Origin: Chondrilla cf. caribensis | Taxonomy: Eukaryota > Porifera > Demospongiae > Chondrillida > Chondrillidae | Assembly (NCBI GenBank): GCA_964020155.1 | Contig: OZ026560.1 | Span: forward strand, 1,707,501-1,771,500 | DNA length: 64,000 bases | Direction of reading: 5' to 3' | Part shown: positions 9,511-32,012 of the stretch, in pieces | Layout: the number at the start of each line of letters is the position of its first letter | Position numbering within the stretch: position 1 is the stretch's first letter | Notes under the pieces: model-generated | Database searches by the model: none | The model's input: only the letters and a program-made list of their open reading frames with translations | What the model was told of the DNA's origin: nothing | Position numbers and translations under genes: made by a program

Positions 9511-12500
9511 ATGGCTAGGTTTGAAGGAGGCGACGAACTTAAAACCAACCTACAAAGTGTAGTGGCTGGTAGAAGGGGCTCTTACTTCCCTCCGAGAAGA
9601 ACGTCCACTGGCGACTCGGATAACGACCTCGAGGATCCTGTCACCAGAAAACTGCGTTACTTTTGTCGAGAACTATCTCAAATATGTCAGTTGCGCTCTG
9701 TTTTTGGCTTACGTTCATCCTATCAGTGCTTCGTTGCCGAAGAAGAGACTGGTAGCGACGAGAGAATGCTCAGGAATCTCGCTAGAATGAAAAAGCATGC
9801 GTGAGTCTGAGTAATATACCTATATTAAGAATCAGTGACTTGTGTTTTCCAAGTTGCACAAGTTGGCTATTCTGCATGAAGTTGTAGGAGTGGACTATAC
9901 TATAGGGGTGCATGGTTAAATCCCCTATTATACCAGGATCGATGGTGAACGAGTCCACGTGAATGCATTGTGTAGTATGGGAAGGCATGGTGGGAGCATT
10001 GAAGCACTGCACGTAGTTAGTCTTCCCTTTGCAATGCAACTAAGCTAAGATATCACTTAGCTTAGCTCAATCAGTAGAACCTAATAACTTTACTGCATGG
10101 TGCATGTTCTTATGGGACAATTACTCTTAAATATACTTTAACAGCCAATTAAAATTACAGCACTGTTCAGGTTCATAAACCCTGAATTGGAAATTTCCTA
10201 TTTCATACATGTAGCTAGTATATTAATGCATGGACTAGTTCATTATGTTAACCTCACTACCCAGTACATTGAATTCATTTCATACCAGAACTATATAAGG
10301 TGTATCTATGTAACCATTAATTTTATTTCACTTCAGGTGTCCCGAGAGTGACAATGACACCAGTGATGAGCATCTATTTCGATTTGCATTCCTCTCTGAG
10401 CTCCAGTGTATCAGTCCAGGTGTACAAATGGGTAATATACTCATAGATGGCCTCTTCAGCTATACTCAAATGAAGCTAGCTGAAAGACTCGGAGAAAAAA
10501 TCCCTCAAGAACAAGATGATGCAGCTATCATAAAACTGACCCAGAGCAGTCCATCTGTTCTGAACCACTACTGGCACCCTCCATCAAGTACATCAGAAGT
10601 GCCAACTTATCTAGCTATCGGGAGATCATTTATCGGCTACATTCACAGTCAGTACGGTAAGAAAGGGATTGCCAACATGGTGAAACAGCTGGCTCACCTT
10701 GATAATGAAACCTTTGGCACAATTTCCCTGACCATCAGAAGAAGCACACTAGTGGAGTTGGAAGCAAAATGGCTGACATGCCTAAAATACAAAGTTCATT
10801 CAAAGAGTCAAATTTCAAGTTTGAAATTTGCGTGGGAAATCACAAAACTGTGCGTTCGAAGCAGTGGATGTTGTCTTATTGTAGCCCTCCTTTGCTTTCT
10901 CATAGACATAGGTTGCTATCTTTACAATGCAATAGCCTTTGGAGAGGTGACTGAGATTGCCAGTGTGGCTGCCCAAGACCTCAACATCACTCATCTATCT
11001 AACCTGACAGTACCTGCTTCACTCCTGGTTGGTACAGTTATTATTAGATGTTTTGCTGTTCTCTTGTCAGCAGCTTCCTTATCATTTGTGGCTGTCCGTG
11101 CATCTCATGTATTGAGAAAGAAAATGATCACTAGCATCTATAGTAACCCGCTGGAAGGTAGTCATGACAAGGTCATCAGTGCTTTTTCACAAAACATTTC
11201 TCAGTTGGAAATTGGGATTGGATTTGCCATGATTAACGTTATTCGTGGTGTAGTGGTATCAGTTACTTCTATAGTGGTCATAGCTGCTCTAGCATGGCCA
11301 CTGGGTTTGCCACTTGCCTTCTCATTCCTTGTTGTAGAGGTTGCATTGTCCCTCCTTGGAAAGAAACTAGGCCACTACACCTTTTGCCAGGAGCATGCCA
11401 CAAACATACTATCTAGTGTTATGAGGGAAATTTTGGCTGGTCATTTAGAAAACAGAGTGTTTGGACTCCTCAACTTCTGGTCATCACAGTATGAAGCCAT
11501 GCACAATAACCTTTACAAGAGGAAGGCCTTGAAGTCTCTATTTGTCTCACAAATGATTCTGGTGTTGCACTTTTTCATCCCACTGATATTAACCACTGGT
11601 GTGCTCATAGGTGGGTTCCTCCTGGTGATTTATGGCTATACTACATTTGACCGGGCCCTGACTTGCTTCCTGTTATTTGCCAGTGCTGCTAGTGCACTGC
11701 GTGTATCTGGCAGCTTCCTCCCTGCTCTACAGACAGCCAAAATGGCAATGGGTAGAATCCTTGCTCACTGTGAGAGTGTGAAACACAATCCTAATCAAAC
11801 AACGGTTGACTATTCCTCACTTAACATGATAAACGAAATCATAAAACTTGACAATGTATCCTTTGTATACTCACCAAACAGTGCATTCTGGCAGCTTCAC
11901 AATATAAGCCTTAGTGTTACTACTGGACAGTGCATAGCTATTGTTGGTCCAAGTGGGTCTGGCAAAAGTACTCTACTCAAGATCATCATGGGATACTACA
12001 AACCGACAAAAGGGGCTGTGTTTGTGGATGGCTGCAACATGGCCCAGACTAACATTAGCTCTCTACCAGTCAGTGTAGTAGCACAGAATTCCCACTTCTT
12101 CCATAATATGAGTGTACTGGAGAACCTTCAACTGGGGAACAAACTTGCTAACTACAACACCATCAAGGAAGCAACACAAGCTATTGGGATTCATGTTTGG
12201 ATATCTTCACTTCCTCAAGGCTATGACACTATCATTGGAAACGACTTCTCAATGAGTAATGGTCAGAGGCAGCGTCTGGCTCTGGCAAGGGCATTGCTGA
12301 AGCAGCCAAAGATTCTGGTCCTGGATGAAGTGACGAGTGCACTGGATCCTACCTCCAGTAAAGCAGTTTTCCACAAAATAATGGAGGTTTCTCAAGGCAT
12401 GACAGTAGTTGCTGTGACTCATAGTCTGCACCAAACCAAAGCCTTTGATCAAATTGTTTTTGTTTCCCATGGAGTTATAAAGGAAGTTGGAAGTCACCGC

Positions 12501-13235
12501 GAACTGATGTCAATTAAAGGATATTACTACCGCCTGTGGAAGAAGATGGCCATGCCTGACGACCAGCCTGTACTAAGAGAACATTTACACTCTGTTCAAA
12601 GGAAACAAGACATCCCTCATCCTAGTGTTCATCGTCAGCGTTCATCCTTACCAAATATTCACATTAATATTAACTACTCTACAGTTAATTCTCCCACTAC
12701 TGTCCCAGCCCAGCTTGCCACTTTGGAGGAAGTTGACACACATGTTTGCTCAAGCCTGGGTGCCACTGTGAACTCCAGCATGGTCAGTCAGTCGGGCATG
12801 GATGCATTCTCCATTACATCTAAAGTAAATAACTGCTGCAAGCTTCCCAAGCTTTCCAAAGTGGGTGATAAAGCTGTGCATGGTTCAACTGCCTCAATCC
12901 ACAACCGCCCCCATCCTATGCAGTCATCCACCCCAAAAATTGAAGTTGTCCAGAAGCCCTCATTGGAAGGAACTAGTACTGGAAATCTGGACCTCAAATA
13001 TATGGGACTGACGTTTGCTGAGTCACCATCTATGTATGCATCTTCTCTTGCACCAGGTGTACCTCCAGTACCCCCCTCTACACCTTACAACAACCCACAG
13101 GGTATATACTGCCATTCCGTCCTTCAAGCACTGAACAGCATACCACCAGTGTTTGTGACCCGTGATGCTGAAGAGGGTGAAGATCCATTGGGAATTGGTC
13201 GCCAAGCGGTATACTCTCAAGGAACTGATGTGTAG
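9511..13235 (+). CDS. ABC exporter half-transporter with novel N-terminal domain (1062 aa, 2 exons)
   Basis: Exon 1 is 9511-9800 and exon 2 is 10337-13235; the junction is GT-AG and keeps phase, giving 1062 residues. Residues about 271-580 are a hydrophobic type I exporter membrane domain. The nucleotide-binding domain has Walker A GPSGSGKST (from residue 634), signature MSNGQ (from 736; the family norm is LSGGQ), Walker B ILVLDE (Glu about 761) and an H-loop VTHS, so it should hydrolyse ATP. A single NBD implies a dimer. About 190-243 reads GRSFIGYIHSQYGKKG, then ELEAKW, a pattern I associate with the C-terminal part of gluzincin-like (Peptidase_MA) domains; no HExxH is visible. The last ~220 residues are polar, Ser/Pro-rich and probably cytosolic. 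Substrate unknown. The NBD resembles bacterial peptide exporters, and the near-intronless structure is compatible with transfer or retroposition, but neither is shown. Confidence 0.9.
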
Positions 13236-13820
13236 CCTTCAGACCATAAAGTAATTACAGGAAGACAATGACATTGTCTCATGATTTGTGCCATTTGAAC
13301 TACTTATGAGTATCAGTCATCAATGTCTGTGTTCTTAACTATGTCTCTGTATCTCTCAGTATTGATTGTGAATAATATGCACTCTTACATCATGTATGAA
13401 ATATTGTGTTTGTGTAATAACTACCTGTAATCATTATTGCAATAATGATAGTGAATTGCCGTTAATCCACTGTTTCTAACCACCTTGTAAATATGCACAT
13501 TATTCATTACATTTTCCAAATATAAATACAATATGCATAATATTATAAACGAGTACTGATGAATATCCATCTAATCTACTGTATTCTCTGGGAATAATTG
13601 TGGAAGAGAAACAAGAATTCACTGTAGTGGGGTAGGGTTACTGGGGCAACTTGGAATGACTATGTAAATTGCAAATGGTACTAGTCTAATCATCTATCAT
13701 AACGACAGAAATCCGCGAAATTGAGCGATTCGCGAAAGTTTTGTCCCGCGAAACTTTCCCGCTATATACGGTATCTATGCAAGAACCAACACGTGATGAT
13801 GTTGCTAGGAAACGTTTAAG
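13236..13820. other. 3' flank of the ABC gene and start of the MORN1 promoter
   Basis: AT-rich 3' UTR-like DNA. About 13,695-13,775 contains CCGCGAAA / TTCGCGAAAG / CCCGCGAAAC palindromic blocks ending TATATACGGTA, which resembles one end of the TACCGTATA-type elements seen at 47,026 and 62,223. The MORN1 start codon follows at 13,821. Confidence 0.5.
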
Positions 13821-25458
<11,638 letters not shown>

Positions 25459-25936
25459 TAGAGAAGGTGATTATTTTTATTATTATTACACCAACATGTA
25501 CTTGTGGTGTACAATGCTGTTTTTGATTTTGTTGTTCTATATATGCACTGGTGTTTCTGCTCCACTTCATACTTACCTACATACATACCTATGCAGTTAA
25601 TCCTGCAGCTAATTGTGCATGGATTTACGAATATTAGTTACATCTGAAGATGAACACTTTTATCGTGCATCGCGTGGCGTTCCCTATTCCCACCCATGCA
25701 TGACTTGATGAGTGTGCTGTTGTTCAAGTTTGCCTATAATAACAGATCTGCATGACTGTATATCAAGGCCTATAGGTCCATGTGTCATTAATATGTAGTC
25801 TCTAGATCTATAGCTATATATAACAGTCCATAGACTACACGTAGGATTTATATAATCCTGTAAGGATTCTATTATAACCGTGCTTATACTCGAATTCGAA
25901 GTATGCCATAACAAAGAGCTATTGTACTAGTGGCTC

Positions 25937-27253
25937 ATGAACGATAAAGGGTTAAAGATGGCTGCGTCCAATCGTTTCCCTTATAAGAACAATGAATTTC
26001 GTTTTGTTTCTGTTTCAAACGACCAATTACAAGAGCTCGTGTGTGCGGTGTGTCGTTGCCTCGTCCACGAACCAGTCTTAACTGTTTGTGGTCACTTGTT
26101 CTGTAAAGGATGCGTGGAAAACAAAGTCTCCAGTTGTCCCACTTGTCGTGAGCCGCTGAACTATGCCCGAGACAACTACAACGACAGGAGAGTGAAGGCT
26201 CTGAAGGTTAAGTGCCCTAACGAAGGGGAGGGGTGCGAATGGGAAGGAGATCTAGGTCAAGCTGTAGAGCACCTCGATACGGTCTGTCTCTTCGCCGTGG
26301 TGTCCTGCCCTCGAGGTTGTAAGGAAATTATCAAGAGGAGGATGGTCGACGATCACTTGAAGAATGTTTGTAAGGTAGAACGCCACCAGTGCCCCTTCTG
26401 TGAATTTGAAGGCTCACTTGCTATGGTTCAGTCTCATTGTACCCATTGCAACGAATTTCTACTTCCATGCCCAGCTGGCTGCGGGGAAGACGTCAGTAGG
26501 TCTGCTATGAAGGACCATTTGTCTAAGTGTGGGGAGGAGCTTGTAGCATGTGATTTCTCCATTGCTGGATGTGATATGCCCGTGAATCGTAAGGACCTGG
26601 CTCACCATGTGCAGGACAGTAATCTTCATTTGAAACTGCTGGCGAAAAACTACTCACAGGTTCTTCATCAACTCTCCCACCTGTGTACAATACTAGTGTC
26701 AGCCCCAGTCATGCCTATTTCTAGAGCTGAAATCAGCCCTCCTTTGAGACCATGGCTCCAGAACACCCCCACTTGCTACCCCTGTCCACCCTGGGTGGTC
26801 AAAATGGATGAATACATGCAAAGGAAAAGGACATATACACGTTGGTTCAGTGAACCTTTCTACTCACACTTTGGAGGCTACAAATGGTGTCTCAGTGTGG
26901 ATGCTTATGGTACCAGTGATGGTAGAGGTACGCACATGTCTGTTCATCTGTGGCTGATGAAAGGAGAAAACGACACCAACTTGAAATTTCCTTTCAAAGG
27001 TCGTATTGCCATTCATCTGCTCAATCAACTGGAGGACAAGAATCACTATCCTGGAACTCCATGGGCCCCTGACCATGTGATTGGTGAGAACATCAGTGGG
27101 CCTGTCACTGATGGAGAGCGGGCTAAGGATGGGTGGGGCTATGGGAAGTTCATCAAATATGCATCCCTTGATTTCGATGATGAATGGAATAGCCAATATT
27201 TGAAAAATGATTGTGTTTTCATTCGCATCGATGTAATTGAATGTACTTTATGA
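25937..27253 (+). CDS. TRAF-like RING / TRAF zinc finger / MATH protein (438 aa, intronless)
   Basis: A RING finger occupies residues 36-70 with the full C3HC4 set (C36, C39, C51, H53, C56, C59, C67, C70), predicting E3 ubiquitin ligase activity. About 90-240 are TRAF-type zinc fingers (repeated C..GC and H....C patterns, e.g. CPNEGEGCEWEGD, CPAGCGEDV). About 290-437 is a MATH/TRAF-C domain (GYKWCLSVDAYG, LKFPFKGRIAIHLLNQ, CVFIRIDVIEC) for receptor or adaptor binding. Little coiled coil separates fingers and MATH, as in TRAF6- or TRAF4-like invertebrate proteins. The cytosolic role would be signal transduction downstream of immune or TNF-type receptors. The first ATG is used here; the second, M8, has a better start context. 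The absence of introns is notable. The exact TRAF subtype cannot be told. Confidence 0.92.
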   Translation: MNDKGLKMAASNRFPYKNNEFRFVSVSNDQLQELVCAVCRCLVHEPVLTVCGHLFCKGCVENKVSSCPTCREPLNYARDNYNDRRVKALKVKCPNEGEGCEWEGDLGQAVEHLDTVCLFAVVSCPRGCKEIIKRRMVDDHLKNVCKVERHQCPFCEFEGSLAMVQSHCTHCNEFLLPCPAGCGEDVSRSAMKDHLSKCGEELVACDFSIAGCDMPVNRKDLAHHVQDSNLHLKLLAKNYSQVLHQLSHLCTILVSAPVMPISRAEISPPLRPWLQNTPTCYPCPPWVVKMDEYMQRKRTYTRWFSEPFYSHFGGYKWCLSVDAYGTSDGRGTHMSVHLWLMKGENDTNLKFPFKGRIAIHLLNQLEDKNHYPGTPWAPDHVIGENISGPVTDGERAKDGWGYGKFIKYASLDFDDEWNSQYLKNDCVFIRIDVIECTL

Positions 27254-27699
27254 TTTACTATTCATCCATTGAGAGTGTTGTATAAGTTCAAGTTTGTTTA
27301 GCATACAAATTGTATATAATATTATATAGGCTATTAGGATAGACATTGATTATGGAGCACTGCATGAGCAGGTTGTACAGCCATAGTTCATGGCTAGTCA
27401 AAGTTAGGAACATTGGTCAATAATTTTGGTGCTACTGAATGTAGCTAATGATATCGATTACTTTTGGTAGCACCAGTGATTTTGTTGTACTTCCCAATAA
27501 AAATTCAACTAAACATAATATGGTAACTACGTATATACCTATAGCTATAAATAGACTCGAAATCGATGAAACCTGTGGTAAATATACTGTACAACAGGTA
27601 GATCTATGTAGACTAATATGGAGTGCCTGCATTATGCGTTTAATAACAGTCTTGTCGCCGCATTGGGCGTTTAATTGTGTGGCTAGTGTGTGCGTCTAA

Positions 27700-27727
27700 C
27701 CATAGATACTCGAGTATCTATGGTCTA
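27700..27727. repeat. Short perfect hairpin
   Basis: ACCATAGATACTCGAGTATC continuing to TATGGT is a self-complementary 26-bp palindrome, upstream of PMVK. A related ATAGACACTCTAAAC palindrome lies at 58038-58078. Confidence 0.7.
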
Positions 27728-27759
27728 ACAATTTAGTTTGTAGCTCTACATGAGAAGTT

Positions 27760-28997
27760 ATGTCTTCTCCGAAAAGTGGGGTACCTTCCATTGTATTTAT
27801 ATTTTGTGGAAAGAGGAAATCAGGCAAAGACCACATTGTCACGTTACTTCATCAGGAGTGAGTGCGGTTCCTTTGATCCGTGAGTCGATTATGTATAGCT
27901 AGTTGAGCAGTAGATTCGAGGTCGTGTTTCTCTGCCCGAGGTCCCAGAAGTTTGGTATACCTCATTTCTTATGTGATGTTAATTTTATTGTATTCACCAT
28001 AATATAGATGTACGTACTTATACATTATTGCACATGTACATTGAGTGATGAGTGTCTCCGCCTCTGTTTTTTTTATTTTTGTTTACTTGTGCTTACTTGC
28101 ATTCACCCGATACCCTGTACCTGTACTTGTGTTCCTTTATGTTCCCTGTGGTCTACTCTATAATACTTTTTAAGTACATGTGCATTTGTATAAGATGTGT
28201 AAGTATTGTATGTACACACAACACATTATGTGCTTATGTGAACATAGTATTCCTCAGGAGGATGTACGAGTTTATAAGCTACCCTATAGACTATGAAAGA
28301 AACTCTGTTGTGGTTGGGTACTGCAGGTTCATGTCTGAAGGTGACATCTGTGATGTGTTGAGGTTGTCAGAACCACTGAAATCTGATTATGCCAAAGTAA
28401 GGGCACTGCATATGTGTTGAGAATCCTACATAAATTGTTGGTGTATGCATCTATCTGATATCCAACATTGCTGGTTAACTATCTATCTAATAGCCTACGT
28501 TGCTGGTGTATGCATCTATCTGATATAGCTGTTTGTGTATGCTTTAGGAGAATGGACTTGAGATTGCACGTCTAATGGACTCCAGCTCTTACAAGGAGCA
28601 ACATCGCTATGACATGATCAAGTGGGGGGAAAGAAAAAGAGATGCTGATCCTGGGTACTTTTGTCGTCGCTGTACTGAATCTGCTTCTTGTCCTGTGTGG
28701 ATTGTGTCGGATGCCAGACGTCCTACTGACATGGAGTACTTCACTTCAAGGTATAAGTGTGTCTCAATCAGAATACATGCAAGTGAGGAGACAAGGCGGG
28801 GGAGGGGGTGGACTTTCCAGTCGGGAGTTGATGATGCTGACTCAGAGTGTGGCCTCGATGACTATACCTGTGATGTGGCTATTGAGAACAATGGAGATGA
28901 ACTCCTGTTGAATAAAGACATACAGCAACTCAAAAGAGTAGGGTTGGAAGCATCAACTAACACCATAGGCATTAAAAAAAGTGTATGTGATAAATAA
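27760..28997 (+). CDS. PMVK: Phosphomevalonate kinase, animal type (205 aa, 3 exons)
   Basis: Exons 27760-27857, 28327-28396 and 28548-28997 join in frame to 205 residues (human: 192). The enzyme converts mevalonate 5-phosphate plus ATP to the diphosphate in the mevalonate pathway. The nucleotide-binding P-loop CGKRKSGKD lies at residues 16-24. DVLRLSEPLKSDYAK, YKEQHRYDMIKWGERKRDADPG, WIVSDARRPTDMEYF and the GVDDAESECGLD-type block (here GVDDADSECGLDDYTCDVAI) all follow in family order. This is the metazoan nucleoside-monophosphate-kinase-fold enzyme, not the GHMP-type enzyme of fungi and plants. The C-terminus is about 10 residues longer than usual. Boundaries are well supported by conservation on both sides. 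Confidence 0.95.
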
Positions 28998-29389
28998 CCC
29001 ATGCACTGTAAGGAATGAATCTTTTGTAATAATTATTATGTATATAATTTATCGTTTATTATTAAATTTTATTATAATAGTATTAAAGTATTAATTCACC
29101 ATATTATATATATGTAGTATAATTTATATTAAGGTACGAGCCTAACTGTAACATTAAATTTTAATTGTGATAATGTGTTTTAAGCACTTTCAAATGTGTT
29201 TATACCTATATTACGATATTATATAGACATGGCATATGTATGCATAATAGTGTGATCACCTTCTTTATCATAATCTTTCTGATACTAACTAAGCTAGGTA
29301 TAATACATATATAAGCTACTTGACTGAATAATAATATATAGCACTAATGTTATTATTAATATATATTCAGCGGTGTATAAGGTCTTTTG
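28998..29389. other. AT-rich spacer, no gene seen
   Basis: Very AT-rich DNA with short TATATA tracts. Probably the PMVK 3' UTR followed by the edge of the next retroelement. Confidence 0.5.
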
Positions 29390-31295
29390 TACAGTACTGA
29401 GAATGAGGCTGGAGTCGTACTTAGAGGGTAACCAGCCTCTGTGTGAGGAACAAAATGGTTTTCATAAGAGGAGGTCCGGAGTTGTATAGATAATACTATG
29501 ATGTTAACAATGATAGGGAGGAAGATTATTAAGAGGAAGGGGAGTATGTTTGGTGGCTTTATTGATTTGAAGAAAGCTTAATATGATTCGGTGGATAGGT
29601 GTGCTTTATGGAATAGCCTTAAAAATTTGGGTATTGGACACTTGATTCAATCAAAGCAATTTACTCAGATTTGAAATGTAAGGTGAAAGTTGCTGACAAG
29701 TGTAGTGATTCTTTTCGGATCCGGTTGATGTGGATCTCAGGCAGGGATGTGTTCTATATAGCCAATTCTATTTAGTGCTTATGTGAATGATTTAATGGAA
29801 GAGTTGAGAAGGGATAATGTAGGTATTGAAGTTGAGGATATATGAATTCCTGGTTTGATGTTTGCAGATGATAGTGGTTTTTGCAGAAGGTGAGATTCAG
29901 CTGAATAGAGCATTAGAGGTAGTAAATAAGTGGTGTTGTAAGTGGAAGATGGAGATTAATGTGGGCAAGAGTAGTGTGGTTCATTTTCGTGACAAGAAAT
30001 GAACAAAGAGATGTAAGGAAGTTTTTAGGATAGGAGGGGAAGTTATTCAGATGGTTGCTGTGTATCTGGGGGTTATAATTGATGAATCATTGAAGGGAGA
30101 TAGGATAATGGAGTCAGTAATGGAAAATAGCAGGAAGGCTTTATATGGAGTGAATAGATAAATCAGAGGCCTGGGGAATGTAGGGTGGCCAGGGAAACTT
30201 TTACGAAACTATATATCGTAATCTCAGAAGTTAATGCGCTGTTAAAATAATGCGAACTGAACATTATTTAGCCATTGAAATTTTAATCCTTGTCTAAACA
30301 ATGTGGGCATATACACAAGCTAGCACCAAATCATCAGCAATATTTATTAATAATGTTTTCTAAATAATGTGGAAGCCAGTTTGATAGCATTTATAGCATT
30401 AATAAGACAGTTGCATTATGTTGTATGCTGCTGAAATATGGAGTTGCTATGTAAAAATGGATATAAATTGGAGAAGGTTCAACGGGCAGCAATAAGAAAT
30501 CATTTGGGGGTTTACTCCACATTTCCCCCTTTGGGCTTGGAATTTGAAGTGGGGTGGATGCCATTGAGATGGGAAGCAAAAATTAAGGCGATTAAGTACC
30601 ACATAAAAGCTAGTAGGAATGATAAGATGAGGTTGCTGAATAGAGTGATGGCATGGGCAAATGAGGGGGTAGGATGGATGGAAGAAGAGGGTTCTTGGAG
30701 TGCATGGGGTGGAATGGTCATGGTTCACCGGGGAGATCTTCGCAGATTTGTCACTTCGTCAGGTGAACGAGATGTTCGAGGCATGCACATGGAGGAAGCT
30801 CCAGGAAAAGTGGAGAGAAGGCTGCAGCAGATCACAGAAGTTAAGATACTGGGAAGTTTCAGTAGGAGATATAGCTTTTGCAGAGTGGAAGATGGGAGGA
30901 GCAGTTAGAGTTCAAAGTAAAGATCAGAGGAAGCTGATGGGGGATGTGGATGTGCAAAGCTAGAAGTGGAAGTGGGGAGATGGAGTGAAGTAGCGGGGGA
31001 GGATAGGATTTGTTTGTTATGCAAGAAAGATATGGGAGATGAGAGGCATTTCCTCACATCCTGTGAGGCCCTAACAGATGAGCGATTTGATCTAAAGCAG
31101 CTAATGAAGAATGAGGACGATAATTTTGAATTAAATGATGTGATGAAAAGAGTACACGAGAAGTCAATTGCTAGGATTGGAACACGTGGAATAGAAGAGT
31201 TGAACTGTTGTGAATTGCATGTCCTATTTATTGATTGTTGTATGTGCACTTTTGGGAGTTCCCTACTACAGCACAATAATAATAATAATAATATT
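29390..31295 (+). mobile_element. Decayed non-LTR retrotransposon with (AAT)n tail
   Basis: Across shifting frames: EEQNGFHKRRSG (RT), GGFIDLKKA followed by a stop then YDSVDR, a FADD catalytic box at about 29,865, then GYKLEKVQRAAIRNHLGV, MPLRWEAKIKAIKYHIKA and the terminal zinc motif RICLLCKKDMGDERHFLTSC at about 31,005-31,065. It ends in CAGCACAATAATAATAATAA at about 31,280. Same family as 22278-23145 (minus). Multiple stops and frameshifts show it is inactive. The frames of 60-156 codons here are pieces of this element. Confidence 0.85.
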
Positions 31296-31486
31296 ATGCA
31301 TATGCATTAATGTTATAATTATACTCAACTGCAACAAAATTGTAATTATTACATTCAATTTCTCACAATTATTATTTGTGTGTATATTATTATTACTTTT
31401 AAAATACATATCAATTCTACAATGCATAAATAATATGTTTGGTAATAATGGCAGACAATCCTACTATAATATTATGAATGGCAACA

Positions 31487-31492
31487 TTTATT
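31487..31492 (-). promoter_or_regulatory. Polyadenylation signal of the HELZ2-like gene
   Basis: AATAAA on the minus strand about 120 bp beyond the stop codon at 31612. It is the nearest canonical signal. Confidence 0.5.
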
Positions 31493-31611
31493 GTATTAAA
31501 TTATGTACTAAGTTTTTTTTACAAAAAAGTCATGATTACATGCGCAGAACCAAAATAAAGCTACAGGCCAAGCTGTAGGCTATAATAGCCATATACAGTA
31601 CACATAGCAAA

Positions 31612-32012
31612 TTAGGCTGATTTGCTAAGGGATTTGCTATCATTACCAGGCAAAGTTTGATCATCACCTGAATGATGCTCAGGTACCAACTCAACACCAA
31701 GCTCACCAAGGATATCATGCTCAACTGATACACTAGTCTCCTTGAAGGTATCTTGCTTAAATGATACACCAGGCTTCTTGTGGGTATCTTGTTTGAATGA
31801 TACACCAAGCTTTGTGAAGGTGTCTTGCTCAAATGTTATCTCAGGCTTCCTTGAGGTATCAAACTCAAACTTCTTCGACCTTCCAACTCTTTCAGCAAGT
31901 CGTACAGCTTTAGCTGGAGGAAATCTACGATCTTCAGTTATAAAACGATAGTATTCATATTCCTTCAGCAGACGGTCCCAAGTATCATCAACCCGCAGCA
32001 AATTTTTATTAC
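31612..32012 (-). CDS. Last exon of the HELZ2-like gene with 12-residue repeats
   Basis: After LLRVDDTWDRLLKEYEYYR, a normal helicase C-terminal extension, the exon encodes about five imperfect 12-residue units of the type DTxxKxGVSFKQ (DTFTKLGVSFKQ, DTHKKPGVSFKQ, DTFKETSVSVEH), then a polar end. The matching DNA repeat is 36 bp. Confidence 0.85.

Noticed and set aside
26864..27196. 110-codon minus-strand frame inside the TRAF-like gene
   Set aside because: Antisense shadow of the MATH domain coding sequence.
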